Below, piece after piece: positions 47,641 to 64,000 of a stretch of 64,000 bases of DNA; position 1 is the first letter of the stretch, and every line of letters starts with the position of its first letter. The stretch lies in the NCBI GenBank assembly GCA_003254885.1, contig QANT01006496.1, positions 1 to 64,000 of the forward strand, read 5' to 3'. The translations under genes and the position numbers were made by a program. The notes beneath the pieces were generated by a model. That model was not told where the DNA came from and did no database searches. It saw only the letters and a list, made by a program, of their open reading frames with translations. The stretch is from Purshia tridentata. Its lineage: Eukaryota; Streptophyta; Magnoliopsida; Rosales; Rosaceae.

Positions 47641-49470
47641 GGTGAATACAGCTATCAAGGAGAGTTATAACAATCTGAATTTTTTAACTTCATAACACAG
47701 ACAAAATTACAATGCAGAGCCCTTCTAGAATTTTATTATATTTTTTAAAAGATGAGTCATTTTTGCGGAATATTTATTACTCACTGAGTGACCCTCTATT
47801 ATTAATTTATTATCTCTCACTCTCTCGTAAACACGTGACAAAATTTGGTGGCCTTGGAGTTGGTCGTACGTCACAAACATATGTGCACAATTTTCACAGC
47901 ATCAATTCATTCATGAGAGTAGCGACCGTTTTCAAGGTTAAAATTTCTAATATATATTTTTTATGGAAATTGGATCGTGATTCGTGAGAACATTTAAGAA
48001 CCAAGTATAATAAAAGCCATTCTTAATTCAAGTCTTACATATAAGAGATATATTCAAATCAAATGAACAGAAAGTACGGCAAGCAAATGCATGCATGTTT
48101 ATGCCCTTTAGGGTTTTCTATATAAAAAAAGATAATTGGTTAATATGCAAGCCACGTGTACGACATGAGCTCAGGAGACCACGAAATTAAAACCACCAAT
48201 TAAAAGTCTTTTTGTATATTTTGAATTTTAAGTTTTTTCAACAAATAAAGTATTTGCAACATACATACAGTAGTACGTCATTTAATAAATAAATTTAATA
48301 ATTCTAACATCACTTGATTCGAGTACAAATATATGGTTTTGGATTGTTCAGGACATTGTCATAAAAACTATATATGGTTATATCGATCAGTTGACCCTTT
48401 TGGATTGCGATAACTAGCTATAGCCACGAGCTAGCAAACAGTAACCTGAACCCACCAATTTAAGTTTGAATTTTTAGTACATGGATGGCCGCAAGAACAA
48501 TGGGTGTATATATTTAGATACAAGTAAAGTACAACTCACAACTTTGTATAAAACAAAAGAGTACAACTCACAACTCACAAGTGGTACTTATACATATCAC
48601 TTATACGACATGATTGGAAGTATTGCGAACCATATGACAAACTACTATTGCACTACTATTGAAAGTTTAAGTCCGTAATTATTTTGATTTTATAATTAAC
48701 TGTATTATTATGTTCAATACGACATCAATATAGCTTAACATAGTCAATATAAACCACGCATTTAGTTAAAATTAATTAATTTATAATTGATACCTATATA
48801 TTTACAGTCTTATTTAGTTACTTAAGGTGCACTCGGAATTACAACGGCAAATTTATGTTTAGAAAAAATGAGAAAAAACAAAACAAGGCAGAAAAAAAGG
48901 AAATAATTAATCCTCTTTCCTAAATTTAAGAAACGACTAACTAAAAAACAAGAAAGCAGTAGGGGCCAGCGACCATCGTCCTGTACAGCCATCCGTTTGT
49001 ATTTTTTAATTCTTTTATTTGAGTTTTATTTGTAATTGTTTAATTTGCTACAGATGCTTATTAGCTGGTGTAAATAGTCCTACAGTGGGTCCCACTACCC
49101 CACTGATCGTCATTAATGACGCTATTGAACACAGAGAGAGAGTATTAAAGTCAACCGTGATCTTCTTCACTCAGCACATGTCAGTTTTCATTCACCCAAC
49201 GTTATTTTAATACAATAGACCTGTCCACATGCGATCAGCTATCTGACAACTCTGCCTTCGAGAGCTTATTTTGGCATTTTGGCCCCCCAAACACACACAC
49301 ACATCGCTACTATATATATACACGATGTGTTTCTGCTAAGTAGTGGTCTCCCTAAGCCAGGGCGTTATCATTTTGGAAGCAAGCAGAGGCACAACAACCA
49401 CGTAAGGACGTGGTCTGAGAATCTTACAATTTCTTTGATTCCTCGGGAAAAAAAGTTCGAGAAAAATATT
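47641..49470. other. Upstream region of the ABCB gene
   Basis: AT-rich DNA with no recognisable gene. A TATATATATA box lies at 49311-49320, 150 bp before the ABCB start codon, which is a plausible promoter position. A (CA)n-like patch just before it (ACACACACAC) is short. Confidence 0.5.
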
Positions 49471-49733
49471 ATGGGACAGAAAAGTGATGATCATAGTATG
49501 GACAATAAGAAGAAGTTTGGGTCTATCCGCTCAATTTTCATGCATGCCGATGGTGTGGATAAATGCCTGATGATCTTCGGGCTCTTCGGAGCCCTTGGTG
49601 ATGGGTTCTCTACACCCTTGGTTTTGTTGATCACCAGCCGTTTGATGAACAACATTGGCGGTTCATCAACTTCGGTTCAAGATGCTTTCTTGCATAACAT
49701 CAATAAGGTACCTTGCACTCTCTCTCATTTGTC

Positions 49734-49775
<42 letters not shown>

Positions 49776-52700
49776 CACACAAATTAACACAAACGCACAA
49801 AAATCTAATTGGGTTTTGGTTTTATGGTTGACAGAATGCAGTGGCGCTGTGTTACTTGGCCTGTGGGTCATGGGTTTGTTGTTTCCTAGGTGGGTCTCAT
49901 CACCAAGATCATTAAATTAGTTCGTTAGCAAGAAATAAGAATCAATGACAGATAAATTGATATTAATCTTTAATTTTCTTTAAATATGTAGAGGGGTATT
50001 GTTGGACAAGAACAGGTGAGAGACAAGCAGCTAGAATGAGAGTCAGATATTTGAAGGCAGTGCTAAGGCAAGATGTGGGCTACTTTGATTTGAATGTGAC
50101 AAGCACCTCAGAGGTTATCACAAGCGTTTCCAATGACAGCCTAGTGATTCAAGATGTTCTCAGTGAAAAGGTTTGAATTGTACCATGAGTTTGCCAATTT
50201 ACTTGTTTTTATCTATGGTGCTAATTAATTTGACTGCATGCATGTTTCAAATTCCAACACCAGCTACCAAACTTTTTGATGAATGCCTCCATGTTCCTGG
50301 GAAGCTATGTGGCGGCGTTTATAATGCTGTGGAGACTAGCAATTGTGGGGTTTCCCTTTGTGGTGCTTCTGGTGATTCCTGGGTTGATATATGGAAGGAC
50401 TTTAATGGGGTTAGCTAGGAAGATTAGAGAAGAGTACAACAAAGCTGGTGCAATAGCAGAGCAGGCAATATCTTCTATCAGAACCGTTTATGCCTTTGTT
50501 GGAGAGAACAAGACCATCTCAGAGTTCTCTGCTGCTCTTCAAGGCTCTGCCAAGTTGGGATTGAGTCAAGGCTTGGCTAAAGGCTTTGCCATTGGAAGCA
50601 ATGGCGTGGTGTTTGCTATTTGGTCCTTCATGTCATATTATGGTAGCAGAATGGTCATGTACCATGGTGCCAAAGGAGGCACTGTTTTTGCAGTTGGTGC
50701 TGCCATAGCCGTTGGTGGATTGTAAGAATCACAATCTCTGCCTTTAGTTTTCAAAATTTAACAAAATGGGTAACTTTAAAATGCATGATTAATTTGACTA
50801 ATGATTAATTAATTATAATTCTTGTTCTTTATGAACAGGGCATTGGGTGCTGGTTTGTCAAACTTGAAGTACTTTTCAGAGGCATGTTCAGCAGGAGAGC
50901 GTATAATGGAGGTGATAAGAAGGGTCCCAAAAATCGATTCAGACAACATGGAAGGTGAGATTTTGGAGAATGTTTCAGGAGAGGTTGAATTCAAGCACGT
51001 GGAGTTTGCATACCCATCAAGACCAGAAAGCATAATCTTCAAAGACTTCAACTTGACAATCCCAGCTGGGAAAACTGTGGCCTTGGTGGGTGGTAGTGGG
51101 TCTGGGAAGTCCACAGTGATCTCACTGCTTCAGAGATTTTATGACCCACTTGGGGGTGAGATATGTGTTGATGGTGTGGCCATAAATAAGCTTCAGCTCA
51201 AGTGGCTGAGGTCCCAGATGGGTTTGGTAAGCCAAGAGCCAGCACTGTTTGCAACAAGTATTAAAGAGAACATACTTTTTGGTAAAGAAGATGCTGATGA
51301 AGAAGAGGTTATTGAGGCTGGTAAAGCTTCTAATGCTCACAATTTCATCTCTCAGCTGCCTCAGGGATATGATACCCAGGTTTGTATACTTTGCTATATA
51401 CCAAATGACAAATTGTTGCCTAATTTGCATATTAGTTTAATCACATTAATCTCAAATGTTCTGTGCCATTTAGTGTGTGTTCTGTGTACTGGTGATCGAA
51501 AGATTTAATCATTTCGTCTCCCACTTGGCTACAAATTGGTGTCCCATTCACCCTTCCATTTTTTAAACAGAACAAATCCAACTGCATGCGCATCACCATT
51601 TGCGGTCAAATACTTCTTCTGTTCTTCATCATCGTCATCATTGTGACAATAATATTATTAATTTATTGTGGTCAATATTATTATTGTTAATTAAATAAAA
51701 TATAACTGTATAAAAGGGTACATGAACAGAAGTACAGAACAAGAGTGCTGGCCAGAGAAATAATATTATTTCAGGTTTGCCGGGAATCCAGAGAATTTTA
51801 TGAATATTGTATTGTAATACGATTGGTTTATGATTATTTCACATGTTAAATAGCACGTCCTAAATTACCAGCCCCAAATTAAAATAAGGTCGTAAAATGG
51901 TCTTCAACTCGTGTACGCAAATTGATTCTTAGTTTATTGCCTTCTTTGCTTATATATGAAGTTTATGTTGACAGACTTACCTGCCATCTTATTTTATAAA
52001 TTATCACCGGTCACTACCAAGATAAGATGCGTGTCATACTGCTAATTTGCATGTCTTTTTCTGATAAGTATGTTTAAGAAAGTGCTAATTACAAAAATTC
52101 CTTCCGAACTATGAACGGTTTTGCACTTTTATCTTCTTCTTTTTTGTGTGGTACTTAACTCCCTCGACTATGCATCGTTCAACACTTCACTCATTTTTTT
52201 AAAAAAGCTACAAATTTCTTCAGTTGGCATATGTGGCACCACCTAGTTATAACGAAATTCATCACTTTTTTACGAAATGAGAAAAAGTTTTGAATGGTGC
52301 ATAGTAAAAGGAAGAAAGTGTTGACACAACAATAGTAAAAGGAATAAAATGTAAAAACTCAAAACTTTATGATTATGTGAGACAACCCACATGCGACAAT
52401 TTCAATGCTCGCTACTTAGTCATTACATGCACAAGTATTTATTACAATCTAAAAGTACTAAATAACCTTCTTGTTCTAAACAGGTAGGAGAGAGAGGTGT
52501 TCAAATGTCGGGAGGACAGAAGCAGAGAATCGCCATTGCACGAGCAATCATTAAGAAACCTCGTATACTCCTTCTAGACGAGGCCACCAGCGCATTAGAC
52601 TCCGAATCCGAGCGCGTCGTCCAAGAAGCTCTCGACAAAGCTGCCGTGGGCCGTACGACAATCATCATCGCGCACCGCCTCTCCACCATCCGAAACGCCG

Positions 52701-54900
52701 AAGTAATTGCCGTCGTTCAAAACGGCCTGGTCATGGAGAGCGGGTCCCACGACGAGCTCATCGAACGCGAGGACGGCCTCTACGCCTCGCTCGTTCGTCT
52801 CCAACAAACAGAGAAGCAAAGCGGTCCAGAAGATCAAGCACATTACGGCTCGTCGTCTAATATTTCAAACGACATTCACAACACCAGCAGTCGTAGACTT
52901 TCGTTGGTGAGCCGCTCGAGCTCTGCGAACTCATTCGCGCAGGGTCGGTCTTCCTCACTTGCCGGGGATCAAGAGATAATCGTGGAAGAGCATAAACTGC
53001 CCGTACCGTCGTTTCGGAGATTGTTGGCTTTGAACCTTCCGGAGTGGAAGCAAGCGATTTTGGGGTGCTTGAGCGCCACGCTGTTCGGAGCGGTCCAGCC
53101 TGCGTACGCATTCGCCATGGGGTCCATGGTTTCGGTCTATTTCTTGACGGATCACGATGAGATCAAGGAGAAGACGAGGACTTACTCGCTGTGCTTTCTT
53201 GGGTTGGCAATTTTCTCGTTGCTGATTAACGTTTGCCAGCATTATAACTTTGCGTACATGGGAGAGTACCTGACTAAGAGAGTTAGAGAGAGAATGCTCT
53301 CGAAGATACTCACATTTGAAGTGGGTTGGTTTGATCAGGATGAAAATTCTAGTGGTGCCATTTGCTCTAGACTCGCCAAAGACGCCAACGTGGTGGGTAC
53401 ATGACATATATATAAAATGTGCTGTTCATATTTACAGTATAACAAGTTGAAGGTCAATAACTAACGTGCCCAAATTTATAATTAAGTCCTTAATTGGTTA
53501 TTTGATTAATGCAGGTGAGATCTTTGGTCGGTGATCGGATGGCTCTCATTGTACAAACTTTCTCAGCAGTAACAGTAGCGTGCACAATGGGTTTGGTCAT
53601 TGCATGGAGGCTGGCGTTGGTTATGATAGCCGTGCAACCCCTTATCATAATCTGCTACTACACACGGCGTGTCCTGCTCAAAAGCATGTCCAGCAAAGCC
53701 ATCAAATCCCAAGACGAAAGCAGCAAGCTCGCAGCTGAAGCTGTGTCCAACCTCAGGACCATCACTGCCTTCTCATCCCAAGACCGCCTTTTGAAAATGC
53801 TTGAAAGGGCCCAAGAAGGCCCACGTAGGGAGAGCATCCGGCAATCTTGGTATGCGGGTATTGGGCTTGGTTGCTCTCAAAGCCTTACGACAATAACATG
53901 GGCCTTTGACTTTTGGTACGGAGGCAAGCTTGTCTCCAAGGGCTACGTCACGTCTAAAGCCCTGTTTGAGACCTTTATGATATTGGTTAGCACGGGTCGG
54001 GTCATTGCAGATGCGGGTAGTATGACCACGGACCTTGCCAAAGGGTCGGATGCTGTTGGGTCTGTATTTGCTGTATTGGACCGATACACAAAAATAGAAC
54101 CCGAAGACCCGGAAGGCTGCGAACCAACAAGAATAACGGGTCACATAGAACTTCGTGACGTACATTTTGCGTACCCCGCTAGGCCCGACGTTATGATCTT
54201 CCGAGGTTTCTCAATAAAAATTGAAGCAGGTAAATCCACGGCGCTAGTGGGCCAAAGTGGGTCGGGTAAATCAACCATCATCGGATTAATCGAAAGATTC
54301 TACGATCCAATCAAAGGGGTGGTGAAAATTGATGGTCGTGATGTAAAGTCGTACCACCTTAGGTCGTTGAGGAAACACATAGCATTGGTCAGCCAAGAGC
54401 CAACGTTGTTTGCCGGCACCATAAGAGAGAACATTATATACGGCATGTCGGATAAAGTCGATGAATTGGAGGTCGTTGAAGCTGCAAGGGCAGCCAACGC
54501 TCACGATTTTATCGCCGGACTGAAAGATGGATACGACACGTGGTGTGGGGACAGAGGAGTGCAGCTATCTGGGGGCCAGAAGCAACGCATTGCTATAGCG
54601 CGTGCGATTCTGAGGAATCCGGTAGTGTTGCTGTTAGACGAGGCCACCAGCGCGCTTGATAGTCAGTCCGAGAAGGTGGTGCAAGACGCGCTCGAGCGCG
54701 TGATGGTGGGGAGGACTAGTGTGGTGGTGGCGCACAGGTTAAGTACCATACAGAACTGTGATCTTATCACTGTGCTTGATAAAGGGAAGGTGGTGGAGAA
54801 AGGGACCCACTCGTCGCTTTTGGCCAAGGGGCCCACAGGTGCTTATTACTCACTGGTTAGCCTCCAAAGGACACCATCCACTGAATCTACTAAGCTGTAG
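49471..54900 (+). CDS. Full-length ABCB (MDR/P-glycoprotein type) transporter, ABCB15-like
   Basis: A plasma-membrane ATP-driven exporter of the plant ABCB/MDR group; relatives move auxin or secondary metabolites. Seven exons keep frame: 49471-49707, 49835-49889, 49992-50170, 50264-50721, 50839-51379, 52484-53392 and 53514/53515-54900, giving 1254 aa. The order is TMD1-NBD1-TMD2-NBD2. NBD1 has Walker [10 protein letters not shown] (394-402), SGGQ (499-502) and Walker B ILLLDE ending at D522-E523. NBD2 has [28 protein letters not shown] and the H-loop AHRLST. Both halves look active. The start [21 protein letters not shown] and FMHADGVDK fit the ABCB15-18 clade, which sits near At3g28345-28390. 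Exons 6-7 are much richer in G/C at third positions than exons 1-5, with a 1.1-kb intron between them. Confidence 0.93.
49740..49772. repeat. (CA)n microsatellite in ABCB intron 1
   Basis: About sixteen CA units inside the 127-bp first intron. Confidence 0.95.
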
Positions 54901-56781
54901 TCATGAAATTAACCTTTTAATTATTTTTAATTTTCCATCAAAATGTTGAGTGGGTGATGAAGGCCTAATAGTTGTAGTAAATAGGACTGTTAATGGCACT
55001 TGATGTTGCAAAAGCTCCGAGTCTCCTTCTGGGTTAATGGTCTTTATGTGTAAGCGTGTACAACTAGAGTAGTAGAAAACATTATACGACATTGTATAAT
55101 TTTTTGTTATTTCTTTTCAGAAGTTGATGTGCATATATATATTATTTATTTTCTCTCTTCTTTTATTTTTTATTTTTTTATTATACTATACTTTTGAAAG
55201 TTTTTTTTCTTCGAGGAAATAAATTTGGAATGTTTAGGCAAGTAAGTAGGCGTAAGTTTATAATGGCAACAAGATAAGGTTATCCATTTTCATTTTCCTC
55301 TTGTGGATAGGCCTTTCTTAACCTTATAGTACTCGTATTGAGTAAAAAAAAAAAAAAATTGGTATTATTCTTTGCAGATTTTTTTCTCTCTCTATATTTG
55401 GATGTGGAACTTCTATATGAAATTTAGTGTTATATGAGATTTAAAAATCTCAAATATGACATTAAAATATACTTTTTAATTAATGAGGATTCTATAGAAA
55501 ACCAAGAAAAATACATGGTAGAATTTGTTGGGGAGTTAGAGTGTACCCTCCCAAGAACGAATTACTTCAGTGTTTTAAAAGGATAAAGTTATACTGTTTA
55601 TTTATGCGATATGTCTTATTATGTGCAAAGTAAATTGAAAAATAAATTGAGTTAAGTAGCATATTCCGACTCGTACTATTTACGTATAGATTAAGATGAG
55701 AATTTATCTAATCTTTCAATATAATATTTTGAGAGTTGGGCAAAGATTTGACCATGTTCAATGGATCCATCAATTTTAGAGATTTATTATAAAAAGTCTT
55801 GCATTATTAATGGTAGATCATTCAACTAATGTCGTAGATCGTGAATTTAATTTTCTGATATGATATTAACTTCATTCGTACTTATTATAATCCTAAAATG
55901 ATTTTACTATTTTAGGCTGGGAATGGTTCCAAATTTTCATTTTGCTAGGACAATGTTCAAAATAAAAGCTTTACTTCTCTTTTGTCTTTTTTATTCCCTT
56001 GCTTTTTTCAATTTTTTTTTCAGTATTTTTTAATTTACTTTTATACATCTAGTTGGCTTACTGTACTACTATAATACCATTTCTAGAAGGAAGGCACCAG
56101 TTGCGTACTACTTGCGTGGGTGAGTTTGAACCGATGAGCCAAACTTTTAAGACTTGTGCTTTTCCAAGTTAGGAATTCAGTCACTCAGGAATAAATAATT
56201 TTTAAAAAAAATTAAAAAAAGAAAATAAACCAACAAACTGTCAAAAGAAAAAAGGGATTACATTTCGGCCCAATTTCAGCCCAACCCACATACTCTAATG
56301 CACAATTCTGACTTCAAATTTTCCTACATTTTTCCTATCTTTCATGTTTAATTAACTAATTAGTAGGGAGGGACCATTACATAAATCATATAAGGGTTTG
56401 GAAATGGTGAGAAGCACACTTGGCACACATGGCTAAGATCAATGTTATTAGAAAAAAACATTGGGCCTAGAGTCACCGATATAGTCCAAACCCGGCCCAC
56501 CAATGGACCCAAAAACGAAATCGGAAATGCAGGCACAAACCATCTCCGGTGCAGTGTAGCCTCTCTCTATCTAAAGCTAATACAAAACCCCAAAACACAA
56601 GCCATCCCTTCACCATTTCGAATTCTCGGATTAGTTCCGCAGTTATACACGTACCAAAGTTTCCTTTTTCAATTTTTCGCTTCTAAAATAAAAACGAAAA
56701 TTTCGTCTCGCCTCCTCTTACAAAATTCACTTTCTAACGTAAGAGAAGAAGAAGAAGAATAGATATCGAAACCATTCCTCT

Positions 56782-56820
<39 letters not shown>

Positions 56821-57048
56821 CCTCTTATTTTCTCTCTCCTTCCCTTCATTTGTGAGCGATCAAAGCCATTTGCTAGTTTCCCTTTCTTCACCGAAGAGAT
56901 CTGCTCACTATTTTCGTGCTTATTTTCCCGGGAAAATCCGGAGGACAGTAGAAAAGTAACTCTTCAACAATTAATTTAATGGCTAATGCTTTCTGCTGTT
57001 TTCTTCATTTTCTCTAATTTGCTGATTTGTGATTTTTGTTTGGCAGGG
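54901..57048. other. Intergenic region and 5' UTR of the SIN3 gene
   Basis: The ABCB 3' UTR is followed by AT-rich DNA. From about 56500 the sequence becomes the SIN3 leader, with a (TC)n run at 56789-56812. A likely 5'-UTR intron runs from the donor GTAACT at 56956 to the acceptor at 57046, two bases before the ATG. The 106-codon frame at 56442-56762 looks spurious. Confidence 0.5.
56789..56812. repeat. (TC)n microsatellite in the SIN3 leader
   Basis: About twelve TC units followed by a short T run, upstream of the putative 5'-UTR intron. Confidence 0.85.

Positions 57049-64000
<6,952 letters not shown>

Noticed and set aside
56442-56762. 106-codon frame before the SIN3 gene
   Set aside because: It lies in the SIN3 promoter and leader and shows no domain; the end is a Glu run from GAAGAAGAA.

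Overview
The window is nuclear DNA of a flowering plant, a eudicot and probably a rosid. Genes are split by short AT-rich introns with GT..AG ends, intergenic DNA is AT-rich and full of (CT)n/(AG)n runs, and all recognisable proteins are plant families (R2R3-MYB, CLE peptide, BIR-type receptor kinase, type I 5PTase, ABCB transporter, plant SIN3). Ambiguous bases sit at 33301, 58614-58619 and 60137, each beside a poly-T run, so this is a draft or consensus assembly. I cannot fix the species.

Layout from left to right: prolyl 4-hydroxylase with ShK tail (+, 531-3000); tapetal MYB of the TDF1/MYB35 type (+, 4248-5950); small MASS-like phosphosubstrate gene (+, 6494-6769); decayed copy of an NHP2 gene (+, 7052-7357); EDR2-like DUF1336 gene (-, 7853-10400) with an apparent one-base frameshift; RsmD-type rRNA methyltransferase (+, 11102-13450); CLE25-type peptide gene (+, 16977-18272); BIR2-type pseudokinase receptor (-, 21204-23021); a hAT-type non-autonomous transposon with perfect 8-bp target duplication (23531-24354); a nuclear-looking coiled-coil protein of unknown function (+, 26176-29237); a DUF761-type membrane protein (+, 31554-32054); a type I inositol polyphosphate 5-phosphatase (+, 34463-37078); a coiled-coil protein with a CxxC tail and an AT-AC (U12-type) intron (-, 37584-39872); a 9.6-kb gene-poor stretch with a 740-bp inverted repeat and an LTR-like GC-rich block; a full-length ABCB transporter (+, 49471-54900); and a SIN3 corepressor gene (+) that runs off the right edge.

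The run P4H7 - MYB35/TDF1 - methyltransferase - CLE25 - BIR2 matches, from memory, the order of Arabidopsis At3g28480, At3g28470, At3g28460, At3g28455 and At3g28450, with the ABCB15 cluster nearby (At3g28345 onward). The left half is therefore an old conserved block, with the MASS-like, NHP2-derived and EDR2-like genes lying between the MYB and the methyltransferase. The genes do not form a pathway; they share only ancestry of position.

I found no new multi-gene system. The most notable items are the AT-AC minor-class intron, the long inverted repeat, the apparent frameshift in the EDR2-like gene, the BIR2-like kinase that keeps DFG but lacks the catalytic Asp, and duplicated sequences inside SIN3 introns. 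All splice models were built by eye and checked for frame continuity; none has transcript support here.
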